Of a DNA stretch of 64,000 bases, positions 45,239 through 53,287 are shown in pieces. Below the pieces are notes generated by a model that was not told where the DNA came from, did not search any database, and saw only the letters and a program-made list of their open reading frames with translations. Numbering within the stretch: the stretch's first letter is position 1; each line of letters starts with the position of its first letter. Both the position numbers and the translations under genes were made by a program. Source of the stretch: Chitinophagales bacterium (GTDB lineage: Bacteria; Bacteroidota; Bacteroidia; Chitinophagales; UBA10324); assembly GCA_025056305.1 (NCBI GenBank), contig JANWWJ010000002.1:1-64000 (forward strand). Reading direction: 5' to 3'.

Positions 45239-46369
45239 ATGGCGGGTATTTATGTACACATTCCCTACTGCAAGCAGGCTTGTCATTACTGTAACTTTTT
45301 TTTCAGCACCAACCCCAAAAGCCGGGACGAGCTGATTGCAGCCTTATGTCGCGAAGCGGCCTTGCAAAAAGATTTTTTACCTTCTGCCATTGTCGAAACG
45401 ATTTATGTGGGTGGTGGAACACCTTCGCTGCTTTCATACGAGCAGCTTGCCCGGTTATTTGATGCCTTGGCCCGAAATTTCTCTATAGCTGCCAATGCAG
45501 AAATAACCTTAGAGGCTAATCCCGACGACTTGAATGAAGCATATCTAAAACAGCTTAGGAACTTATTCATCAATCGGCTCAGCATCGGAATTCAGTCATT
45601 CGACGATGCCACTTTAAGAATGTTGAACCGGCCGCACGACAGCCAACATGCCATCCGGGCGGTGTGGGCAGCCCTGGATGCTGGCTTTGACAACATAAAT
45701 GCAGATTTTTTATATGGATTGCCGCATTTATCTCTTCAAGGGTGGAAAAGCACTTTAGAACAAGCATTAAGCCTGCCGGTTACACATCTGAGCTGTTATG
45801 CCTTGACCATAGAGCCGCGCACTGTCTTTGCTCATTGGCAAAAAAGCGGCCGGTGGCAGCCCGCCGACGAGGAAACGGTGGCCTGCCAAATGGAACTCAT
45901 GATGTCCTTTATGGAACAAGCCGGTTGGCTGCATTACGAAATTTCCAACTTTGCCAAAAGTGCTCAATGCATCAGCCGCCACAACAGTGCCTACTGGCTT
46001 GGGAAACCTTACCTGGGCCTCGGTCCATCTGCTCATTCATTTATTGGCACCTCACGCCAATGGAATGTGAGCAATATTCATAAATACATTTCTGCTATTT
46101 CCGAGGGCTATATCCCCTGTACCCGAGAAGAGCTCACCCCCGTCCAGCGCGTGAATGAACGGTTGTTGACTGAATTGCGCACATGTTGGGGTGTAGATCT
46201 GAGTTCTTTTTCCAATGAAATCCAAAAACACCTCATGGAACGAGGCAAGCCCTTTCTCGAGGGGGGATGGCTTCGTCTCCATGAAGACCGACTTCAGCTT
46301 ACCAAGGCAGGAAAACTCATTGCAGATAAAATTGTACTTGACCTAATGTTAGACTACGTTGAGGCCTAA
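45239..46369 (+). CDS. hemW: Radical SAM heme chaperone HemW
   Basis: A 376-residue radical SAM protein. The iron-sulfur motif is CX3CX2C at Cys11, Cys15 and Cys18 (PYCKQACHYCNF), followed by YVGGGTPS, LEANPDD and the GIQSFDD segments. It was long annotated as oxygen-independent coproporphyrinogen oxidase, but this short form with the HemW-type C-terminal domain is now linked to heme delivery. It begins at the ATG at 45239; an upstream frame to 45143 overlaps the divergent Omp85-like gene. It is physically near hemD. Confidence 0.9.
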   Translation: MAGIYVHIPYCKQACHYCNFFFSTNPKSRDELIAALCREAALQKDFLPSAIVETIYVGGGTPSLLSYEQLARLFDALARNFSIAANAEITLEANPDDLNEAYLKQLRNLFINRLSIGIQSFDDATLRMLNRPHDSQHAIRAVWAALDAGFDNINADFLYGLPHLSLQGWKSTLEQALSLPVTHLSCYALTIEPRTVFAHWQKSGRWQPADEETVACQMELMMSFMEQAGWLHYEISNFAKSAQCISRHNSAYWLGKPYLGLGPSAHSFIGTSRQWNVSNIHKYISAISEGYIPCTREELTPVQRVNERLLTELRTCWGVDLSSFSNEIQKHLMERGKPFLEGGWLRLHEDRLQLTKAGKLIADKIVLDLMLDYVEA

Positions 46370-46378
46370 AGCCTGCAC

Positions 46379-48517
46379 CTAAGGCAAGAGCAGAATGTTT
46401 TGCGTTAAGGTTTCATGTTCTGCGGTAACCTTAATCAAATACAAACCTGAAGCCAATGGCTTGCCTGAGGCGTCACATCCATCCCATCGAAACTGATGCA
46501 TTCCTTGGTCGAGCGTCCCTTGAAAAAGAAGGTTTACCAAAGCTCCATCTGTCCGATGTACGGCCAGGCGTACTGCCTTAGACGTCGGGACAAACAGACT
46601 TATCTCTGACGTGCTCGTTGTTGGGTTGGGCGCAACAGTTAGCTGTAAAGACCTGGAATCTTTGGATTCGGAGGTAGTTTTTGAATTGCACGGACCAAGG
46701 TTCTGGGTAACGATGTTAACGACAATAGTTGAACCGGATTTGAAAAACTTAACCTTCGGTATAGTGACCGGTCCTCCAGTGTACACAAAGCTGCCGGACT
46801 CGAGTATAGTTCCGTCGTCATCGATGTTAAACCAGTTAAGGGTTTGGCCCGATAATGGCTTAAATTGTTGCGTGCGGCGCAGGATCAGGTCGGCACGGCA
46901 GGTGTCGAATTGACGGCTGTCGGCAACACCTCCTTTGTAAAAGGTGCGCAGAAAACAGTAAATGCTGTACGAGCACGGATTATCAACGATGCTGGTGTGG
47001 TCCCAATCCATGTAAGCATTATAGGCACCGTAGGGATCACCGTTTGAGGCGCTGCCGTTGCCGGGGTTATGGTTGCTAGTACTAAAGCAGAAAGCCGGGT
47101 ATGATTTGTTGTTGGCAAACCGAAGAAAGTCAGGAAAGGTTTCGGCATCGGTGAAATCTGCCTGGTTGCCATTGTGTTTTCTCCGGTCCCAATACCAAAG
47201 GCCCCCATGCGGATAACGGTTCAGCGTATCGTACCAAAAAATAGATCCAACCCACCCGATTTTCGTGTCGTTTCGGCCATGTATGCCTTGCCCAAAAGGT
47301 ATGTGCGCATTTTTATGCATATTGTAATAGGTGCGAGCATCGGTAAAATCCCATATCAAAATTGAATCGTTGGTGCCGGGATAGGTTACGTCTGTAGGGA
47401 GGTTACTGCTGGCCTTGCAAAAAGTATGTTCGCGTCGGTCGCCATTCACCGTTTTGTAAAAAACAGGAGCGACGATCACGTAAAAGGCGGAGACGATGTC
47501 TGGGTTGTTCAGAGCGGTGATTAAAGCGCCAAAGCCATTATGCGATTTTCCTCTAAAATACACACGATTACTGTCCACCCCAGGTTGACGACGGGCCCAC
47601 AGCAAAATTTCCCGCAGCCGCTTTTGTGTAAACGTATGCACCACCCCACTGGTCACTATCGGATTTAAGTAATTGGGCACATACATATTGTAACTGTTGT
47701 TATAGCCTATCCAATACGTGTTGCTGCCATTGGGCAGCCAATCGTCGGGTTGCAACATGTTGCAGTTGCTGCACAAATCACTACTTATCTTTTTCAAAGG
47801 GCTCTGATCGGCAAACTGAACGAACAAGGGTTGTCCTTCGGCGTTTCCGCGTTTTTGTAAGGTAAACAAGTAGCCAAAACTGCCCACGTTGTTAAAAGCT
47901 GGCCACAGCGGACTACTGTGGTTGTCACCCCAGATTACATATTCATAGCTGATGTCGCCATTGCTTTGATTGGTAATGGTCTGCAGCACCGGCTGCGGCT
48001 TAGCCACCTGTTCCTGGATGCCGTACAATAAAGAATTGCCGCCCAAGATGAGGGTTTTGTCTTCAATACCGGTGGTCAAATCGGTTACGGTAACGGCATA
48101 ATAAAAGGTGCCGTTGTGCGTGGAGGTAGCAACGTACAAGCCACGGTCGGAGGCCAAGGCACTTTGACCTTCTGTGATGACATAGTAAAAATCTTTATTC
48201 TTTAATGTGCTTTTACGTACGTTTTTTCCAGAATAGTCACGTACAAAACCACGGTAGGTGCTGCTGTTTAAATGGGCAGGATCCACTATGGGTTCAGTGG
48301 AGCGGTAGAGGTTGTATTGAAGATTTAAAGCACCCGGGTTTTTCCAGGTCAGAAATACTTGTCCGCTGCGGTAAAAGCCAGTGAGTTCAGTCACTACATA
48401 TGCTCCAGTATCTTGCCACGGCCAAAGCACCCCCAAAAGGGCAAGTTCAAAAACACGTTTACTTCTTTGTAAAAATGTTTCCAGACGATTTTTGAGCAAG
48501 CTGGAGTGGGTAGGCAT
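46379..48517 (-). CDS. Secreted putative alpha/beta-hydrolase with type IX sorting domain
   Basis: A 712-residue exported protein. A fibronectin-like segment (about residues 40-130) precedes a central region that resembles serine esterases or peptidases: an NRVYFRGKSHNGFGALITAL stretch near residue 320 has the position of a nucleophile elbow, but reads GKSHNG instead of GxSxG. The last ~80 residues form a T9SS type A/FlgD-like sorting domain (DASGKPLASGLYLIKV). The signal peptide is weak and long. The substrate is unknown. It is the second type IX cargo in the window and lies next to the secretion locus. Confidence 0.7.
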   Translation of the reverse strand: MPTHSSLLKNRLETFLQRSKRVFELALLGVLWPWQDTGAYVVTELTGFYRSGQVFLTWKNPGALNLQYNLYRSTEPIVDPAHLNSSTYRGFVRDYSGKNVRKSTLKNKDFYYVITEGQSALASDRGLYVATSTHNGTFYYAVTVTDLTTGIEDKTLILGGNSLLYGIQEQVAKPQPVLQTITNQSNGDISYEYVIWGDNHSSPLWPAFNNVGSFGYLFTLQKRGNAEGQPLFVQFADQSPLKKISSDLCSNCNMLQPDDWLPNGSNTYWIGYNNSYNMYVPNYLNPIVTSGVVHTFTQKRLREILLWARRQPGVDSNRVYFRGKSHNGFGALITALNNPDIVSAFYVIVAPVFYKTVNGDRREHTFCKASSNLPTDVTYPGTNDSILIWDFTDARTYYNMHKNAHIPFGQGIHGRNDTKIGWVGSIFWYDTLNRYPHGGLWYWDRRKHNGNQADFTDAETFPDFLRFANNKSYPAFCFSTSNHNPGNGSASNGDPYGAYNAYMDWDHTSIVDNPCSYSIYCFLRTFYKGGVADSRQFDTCRADLILRRTQQFKPLSGQTLNWFNIDDDGTILESGSFVYTGGPVTIPKVKFFKSGSTIVVNIVTQNLGPCNSKTTSESKDSRSLQLTVAPNPTTSTSEISLFVPTSKAVRLAVHRTDGALVNLLFQGTLDQGMHQFRWDGCDASGKPLASGLYLIKVTAEHETLTQNILLLP

Positions 48518-48830
48518 GGGCTTTAAGGGATTAAAATGAAGAGTTCTCGAAAATTTAATTTTTTATCTGTAGCAATTTATTTGCGCTGGGTCGGCTCTGA
48601 GACCTCTAAATTTTTTTTCCTGCTTCGTCTTTGAAAACGACTCATAAATTCCTTACAATTTAATGTTGTAAGCATTCATGCGTGCTCAACAGCCTCAAAA
48701 CTGATTTTTTGAAAAAAGGAAACTAAAGCCACTGCTGCACTTACGAGCCAATGGCTTGCCTTAATACGATGCGAACCCGCTCAGAGTTTCACTTTACCCA
48801 AGGAAATGTAGGCGCTCCACCTCTTGTTAT
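48518..48830. other. 313-base intergenic region with an A+T-rich dyad
   Basis: No gene. It is A+T-rich and contains the inverted repeat at 48652-48672. It is the 5' region of the secreted hydrolase gene and the 3' region of the Crp/Fnr gene, both on the minus strand. No terminator with a T-run was identified with confidence. Confidence 0.55.
48652..48672. promoter_or_regulatory. Inverted repeat, possible regulator-binding site
   Basis: CTTACAA and TTGTAAG are perfect inverted repeats separated by seven bases. The 21-base dyad has the size of a Crp/Fnr-family operator and lies between the Crp/Fnr gene and the secreted hydrolase gene. It does not match the classic Crp or Fnr half sites. Confidence 0.3.
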
Positions 48831-49490
48831 TCACGTAACAGCAGCATCGTCTGAAAAAAATGGACGAAGCAACTTGATCTCGTTCCGATATAAAATAAGT
48901 TGATTAAGGTTTTCAAATTGTTTCAAAATTCGTGAAACCACAACACGCGTAGTGCCCAGATCCGAGGCGATTTGCTGATGCGAAACCTTGACCACACTAC
49001 TTTGCGCATGACGGCTTTTGTCAATCAAGTAATTTTTTACCCGCTGATCCAGATTGCCAAAAGCAATTAGATCGATGGAATGCAACAGCTCATTGAACCT
49101 ATGTATGAAACTGTCGAAAATGTAAGAACGCCACGACGCATACTTGCAGAGCCATTCATCCAGCTTTTGGTGAGGAATGGCCAACAACTGGCCATCTTCT
49201 TCTGCAATGGCTTTTACCTCGCTTTTGCGCGAATGCATGCAACAACTGTACGCCATGCTGCAACTATCGGCTGCTGAGAGGTAATACAACAAAATCTCTT
49301 TCCCCGATTTTTCCATGCGGTAAACCTTAACTGTACCCCTCAGAATGATGGGCATGGCACGGATGTATTTGCCGTAATCGATAATTAGATCGCCTTCATG
49401 AAAGTCTTTGAACTCCCCATGCTGCAGCATCTCTTGCAACAACGGTTCTTCAAAAAGATTTTTCAGCGATGAGAGGGATGCTGACTGCAT
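48831..49490 (-). CDS. Crp/Fnr family transcriptional regulator
   Basis: A 219-residue regulator with an N-terminal cyclic-nucleotide-binding-like beta roll (about residues 20-125), a dimer helix, and a C-terminal helix-turn-helix (QIASDLGTTRVVVSRIL, about 167-183). Three cysteines (77, 83 and 84) cluster in a loop of the sensor domain where cyclic-nucleotide contacts usually lie. This argues for a thiol- or metal-based signal over cAMP, as inference. It closes the sulfur cluster, 123 bases after the DsrE gene, with its own TAnnTTTG element. Confidence 0.88.
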   Translation of the reverse strand: MQSASLSSLKNLFEEPLLQEMLQHGEFKDFHEGDLIIDYGKYIRAMPIILRGTVKVYRMEKSGKEILLYYLSAADSCSMAYSCCMHSRKSEVKAIAEEDGQLLAIPHQKLDEWLCKYASWRSYIFDSFIHRFNELLHSIDLIAFGNLDQRVKNYLIDKSRHAQSSVVKVSHQQIASDLGTTRVVVSRILKQFENLNQLILYRNEIKLLRPFFSDDAAVT

Positions 49491-49508
49491 GTGTAATTGC
49501 TAGCTGTT

Positions 49509-49516
49509 CAAAAATA
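49509..49516 (-). promoter_or_regulatory. -7 element (TATTTTTG) upstream of the Crp/Fnr gene
   Basis: Perfect TAnnTTTG on the minus strand, 18 bases before the ATG at 49490. It allows the regulator to be expressed independently of the sulfur genes upstream. Confidence 0.45.
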
Positions 49517-49613
49517 GCAGATCAGGGCCAAAAGCCCTTGCATGAACTCGAAAATCCGGCTTCAGGCTTACACGGCAGGAGGATAGAGCTCCGCTTCTAA
49601 CGAGATCAGGCAA

Positions 49614-50030
49614 TCAAAATCCTGATTTGATGTAACTCCATCCTTCGGCCTGACGGCGGGCAATGTGTAGGATCGCCGACGGTATATAATCCACTCCTTC
49701 TAATATCTGTTCTTTGCTGACTTTGCGTTCTTTCATGGAAAACTCACACGCACTGAACCGTACGCCCTTTGCAACGTACTGGCCAATGCGATCGGCCACT
49801 TGTGACCGGTCTTTTTGCACCATCTCCAAACCGGGTCCGTGGCAAATGACTTCAATCTGCAAATCGGGCTGCAGGCTGGTGATGTTTCCCAACTGCCGCA
49901 TCAGTGCCTTATGAGCTAAGGTGTCACCACTTACCATTTGAAAAACAATTCGCGGAGGGCCCGAAGCTGGTTGCGCTTGAAGCTGAAGATAAAGCAGCGG
50001 AATTAAAAGCAAAAAGAAAACCTTTTTCAT
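49614..50030 (-). CDS. Exported DsrE-family protein
   Basis: A 138-residue protein with a signal peptide (hydrophobic residues 4-18, ending LQAQ), then a DsrE/DsrF-like fold. Cys95 in GVRFSACEFSM is at the position of the conserved sulfur-carrying cysteine of the family, and Cys63 lies in VICHGPGL. Cytoplasmic DsrE/TusD proteins pass persulfide sulfur; this copy is predicted to be periplasmic. It follows the SoxB-like gene by 12 bases and is likely co-transcribed. Persulfide carriage is an inference from family and location. Confidence 0.82.
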   Translation of the reverse strand: MKKVFFLLLIPLLYLQLQAQPASGPPRIVFQMVSGDTLAHKALMRQLGNITSLQPDLQIEVICHGPGLEMVQKDRSQVADRIGQYVAKGVRFSACEFSMKERKVSKEQILEGVDYIPSAILHIARRQAEGWSYIKSGF

Positions 50031-50042
50031 TATTAATTGTTT

Positions 50043-51737
50043 TTATCTGAATTCATAAGGGACGCCAGTAACCTGGGTGAGTAAGGTAGGAGGAGCATCC
50101 AGTGCTACGGCTTGTTGTCGGGGCCGAGGACTTACTGGAACATGAAGCTTAAGGTAGTTGCGCAACGTTTCGTGTAGGGTATAAGGAAGCAACTGAGGCT
50201 CCTGTACATTGCTGATTCGACAAAGGACGTGATCGGGATCACCGTCGCGTTCACAAGCGGCAATACGATAGCGACGCTCGTCGCTTAAGGGCTCCCCCCC
50301 GACAAGAACTTCTTGAACCCTATGACCTTTGGGGCCGAAAGCAAGAAACTTTACGTGCATGCCATCAAATTTGATGAGCCACCCACCAAAACGTTCCGAT
50401 GCGTTTTTTGCAAATACGTTATTCAGTTCTTTTTCCAGCCACTCGCGCAATTGCTTGCCTGTAACAACGCCGGTTTTGATCGGACTATCTACGGGTAACA
50501 TATCGTAGAGGTATCCGTTGGTAATAGGTATGTTTCCCGTATGGTCAGGAGTCACACGCGGCGGACAAAAACGAAAGCCGTTTGACAATACAATGTCTAC
50601 GTCAGGCAGACGCCACCGCAACGCATCCAGAATCAATGTATCTATGGGATTTTCGATAACAAAGTAGCGGTATAAGGGAACAGTACTGTAACCGACTATC
50701 TGGTAAATGCGATCGCGATAAGGCGCTTCTACCTGCTCTATTAAAGAAACCATCTGGCGATCGGCAGCATGCGTGTGTGGCCCTATTTCCATCAACTGAT
50801 AATCGTCGCGTACAATTTTGCCGTCTTCGACCGTCAAGCGCAGCTCCCCGACAAAAGACCCGAATGCTCCGGGCTCTACTACTTTTGCAAACCTACATTG
50901 AATCGGCTGCCGGACACGTTCGTGCGTATCGCCGCCAAGAATGTAATCAACACCTTTACATACTTCCTGATTCGCCAGATGAATCTGTTGGGAAAGTCCC
51001 AAGTGTGCCAAAATGATGACGAAAGAGCACTGCTCCTGTTCGCGCAAAACCGAAACATAATACGGCAGGTTATCCTCGGGCTTCGTGTATACAATGCCTT
51101 TACTATAATTGGGCGACTGCCGAAGCGGTACTAAAGGATCGGTGTAGCCGAGGAATCCTATTTTGATTCCATTTATGCTCCATACATAGTAGGGAGGAAA
51201 AATCAACTCTCCTTTTTGGCCCTCTCCCAGATCATGGTACATATTGGCACAAACCTTTGGAGCCCATAGAGAGCCCAACAGCCGCTGCATGTTTTTCTTA
51301 TAATATATCACCTCCCAGTTCCCGGGCAGATAGAGGTCATAGCCAAGAGCATTGAGGATGGGTACCAAGGCTGCACCTTGGGTTTCAACACTCAGCAGGC
51401 TGCCTTGGAACATGTCTCCGGTATCTACAATGAAGGTATATGGGTTGTTTTTTCGGTATTTACGGAAGAAGGTAGCCAAGTGTGCGTAGCCGCCCGTCTT
51501 GCGAAAAACGGCACGACCATTTTCCCAGAACAATTCATCGTGAGGATGAATCTGGCAGTGCACATCAGTGGTGTGCAAGATGGAAATGGTGAAGCGCCCC
51601 TTGGTTGGTGAAGTGGGTAGAGATACCGGCGCTTCACTGGTCCATGCTCCGGCAGCTCTTCGGGAGCCCGCAAAAAGCAGGCCGGCAGCCCCAGTCAACG
51701 CAAGCGTTTTCAAAAATCCTCTCCGACTGTTGCTCAT
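50043..51737 (-). CDS. SoxB-like metallophosphatase-fold thiosulfohydrolase, Tat-exported
   Basis: A 564-residue member of the 5'-nucleotidase/SoxB superfamily. The twin-arginine signal SRRGFLK (residues 4-10) sends it folded across the inner membrane. The metal site is visible as TTDVH (Asp58, His60), DTGD (105-108), HLG (His245) and GGDTH (268-272). The 5'-nucleotidase GNH[DE] is GNWE here (139-142), the His-to-Trp change I associate with SoxB, and SNGFRF and the late FGG segment also fit SoxB better than nucleotidases. SoxB normally releases sulfate from sulfur bound to SoxYZ. No soxYZ is present. A nucleotidase remains possible. Confidence 0.78.
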   Translation of the reverse strand: MSNSRRGFLKTLALTGAAGLLFAGSRRAAGAWTSEAPVSLPTSPTKGRFTISILHTTDVHCQIHPHDELFWENGRAVFRKTGGYAHLATFFRKYRKNNPYTFIVDTGDMFQGSLLSVETQGAALVPILNALGYDLYLPGNWEVIYYKKNMQRLLGSLWAPKVCANMYHDLGEGQKGELIFPPYYVWSINGIKIGFLGYTDPLVPLRQSPNYSKGIVYTKPEDNLPYYVSVLREQEQCSFVIILAHLGLSQQIHLANQEVCKGVDYILGGDTHERVRQPIQCRFAKVVEPGAFGSFVGELRLTVEDGKIVRDDYQLMEIGPHTHAADRQMVSLIEQVEAPYRDRIYQIVGYSTVPLYRYFVIENPIDTLILDALRWRLPDVDIVLSNGFRFCPPRVTPDHTGNIPITNGYLYDMLPVDSPIKTGVVTGKQLREWLEKELNNVFAKNASERFGGWLIKFDGMHVKFLAFGPKGHRVQEVLVGGEPLSDERRYRIAACERDGDPDHVLCRISNVQEPQLLPYTLHETLRNYLKLHVPVSPRPRQQAVALDAPPTLLTQVTGVPYEFR

Positions 51738-51746
51738 TTGCTCAAG

Positions 51747-52838
51747 CTACTTAACAGAACGTGCATCAGCGGCTGAAGCCATGGCCTCAAGCTTCTTCCG
51801 TTCTTCTTCAATGGGTTTCCATGGGCCGTATTTGTGTTGCCGCTCGCTGAACGTGTCGGCATAAGGTCCAAATGGATGATCTATGGGCTTTTTTGAAATA
51901 TCAGGCCAGTCGTGAGGGACTGGAAGATGAGGCCTGGGTTGAGAATTCACGTACGCTGCAACATCATACGCTTCTTCATCGGTGAGCAACGGATTTTTAT
52001 AGGTAGCTCCCAAGGGCATGTTGTTTTTAACAAACTTGGCAAAATGAGTGATCCGATAAAGGCCGGCAGCATCATTGTAACTATTCGGACCCCACAACGG
52101 TGGATAGATGTATTCCGTACCGTCAGCATTGAGCAGCCCGCTGCCATCGGGTTGATGACAGCTTTGGCATTTTTGTTCATATACGAGTTTCCCTCGTTCG
52201 GGATCAGCAGCACGATCCAAAAAAGGCATATCCTTTAGGCCGGAGCCTTCGGCCCGTTTGCCTTTTTCAACGTTGCTGCCTAAAAATTCCAGATAAGCTT
52301 TAATGGCTTGCATCTCACGGCTCAATGTATCGAGGGGCCTGCCGTTTAAACTTCGTTGCAAGCAATCATTTACCCGCTTGTAAATGTTTTCAATGGTCCC
52401 ACTACGAGCTCGCCATTTAGGGTACGTACTGGCCACCGATCCGTAGTTATTTCCCCAGGGCCGCGTACCGGCATCGAGGTGACAATTCTGACAGTTCATG
52501 CCATTGCTGATCTGCATGACCGAGCCTTTAGGACCCAGGTACTTGGCGGTGTGTGCAATAAGCTCGCGGCCGTACAAAACCAACTCTTTGTGCTGCGGAT
52601 CGGTGATGGTGGAAATATCGGGGGGCCGCCACAAGGTCGGGTCATCCGTTACCTCAGTGGTCATTACTGCGGCTCCTAATACCGGCTCTTCACCTTCATC
52701 TGCTATGCCCGACAGATAATTTTTATTCCAACTTAAAATCAAAGCCGCAAAGCCTACAATAAAAGTGACCAAAAGCAGATGTAGGCTGCCTTGCAAGCTA
52801 CGCAACATTTGTTCATCAAAAGGACGCTTTGGGTCCAT
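51747..52838 (-). CDS. TsdA-like diheme c-type cytochrome (putative thiosulfate dehydrogenase)
   Basis: A 363-residue membrane-anchored cytochrome. A helix at about residues 16-36 is followed by a SoxA-like heme domain with CQNCH (116-120) and a second heme domain with CQSCH (224-228). Cys159 in VNDCLQRSLNG matches the distal heme ligand of TsdA, and Met274 in NNMPLG the second-heme ligand. TsdA oxidises thiosulfate to tetrathionate or runs the reverse reaction. I chose the ATG at 52838, because the frame to 52925 overlaps the previous gene. The SoxB-like gene starts nine bases downstream. Some TsdA-type cytochromes act on other substrates. Confidence 0.82.
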   Translation of the reverse strand: MDPKRPFDEQMLRSLQGSLHLLLVTFIVGFAALILSWNKNYLSGIADEGEEPVLGAAVMTTEVTDDPTLWRPPDISTITDPQHKELVLYGRELIAHTAKYLGPKGSVMQISNGMNCQNCHLDAGTRPWGNNYGSVASTYPKWRARSGTIENIYKRVNDCLQRSLNGRPLDTLSREMQAIKAYLEFLGSNVEKGKRAEGSGLKDMPFLDRAADPERGKLVYEQKCQSCHQPDGSGLLNADGTEYIYPPLWGPNSYNDAAGLYRITHFAKFVKNNMPLGATYKNPLLTDEEAYDVAAYVNSQPRPHLPVPHDWPDISKKPIDHPFGPYADTFSERQHKYGPWKPIEEERKKLEAMASAADARSVK

Positions 52839-52857
52839 AACCAAGATTTTTGGAGTT

Positions 52858-53271
52858 TCAATGCGGTAAATGGTCCTTGATGAGGCCGTAAGCAAGCGTG
52901 CCCAATAGAGCAAAGACAAATACAATCAGGAAAGAATAATACCCATATCCAATATTTACCACAATGGGACCGGGACATGCACCACTTAATGCCCACCCCA
53001 AGCCAAATAACGATCCCCCAATCAAATAGCGGTAAAAAGACCTCTCTTTAGGGTAAAAAACGATGGGATTGCCTCGGTAATCGCGAAGCTGCAACCGCTT
53101 GATCAAGTAAACACCCAATACGCCCAGTGTGACAGCTGTACCTATAATGCCATACATGTGAAATGAATGAAAGCGAAACATTTCTTGAATGCGATACCAC
53201 GACATAGCTTCCGACTTGACCATGACTATACCGAACATTATGCCCAACAATAAAAATGGTAGATTCTTCAT
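52858..53271 (-). CDS. YeeE/YedE family transporter, second half (DUF6691-like)
   Basis: A 137-residue membrane protein with four helices and the cysteine motif LSGACPGPIVVNIGYG near residue 95. YeeE/YedE proteins import thiosulfate or related sulfur compounds through cysteine-lined sites. This half-size protein pairs with the 183-residue gene just upstream, together making one full-length transporter equivalent. An AAAGGATC stretch before the ATG at 53271 supports that start. Confidence 0.86.
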   Translation of the reverse strand: MKNLPFLLLGIMFGIVMVKSEAMSWYRIQEMFRFHSFHMYGIIGTAVTLGVLGVYLIKRLQLRDYRGNPIVFYPKERSFYRYLIGGSLFGLGWALSGACPGPIVVNIGYGYYSFLIVFVFALLGTLAYGLIKDHLPH

Positions 53272-53287
53272 AGACGATCCTTTTTTT

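Noticed and set aside
50043-51737. Plain 5'-nucleotidase (UshA-like) annotation
   Set aside because: The GNWE motif, Tat signal and sulfur-gene context favour SoxB-like, though a nucleotidase is not formally excluded.
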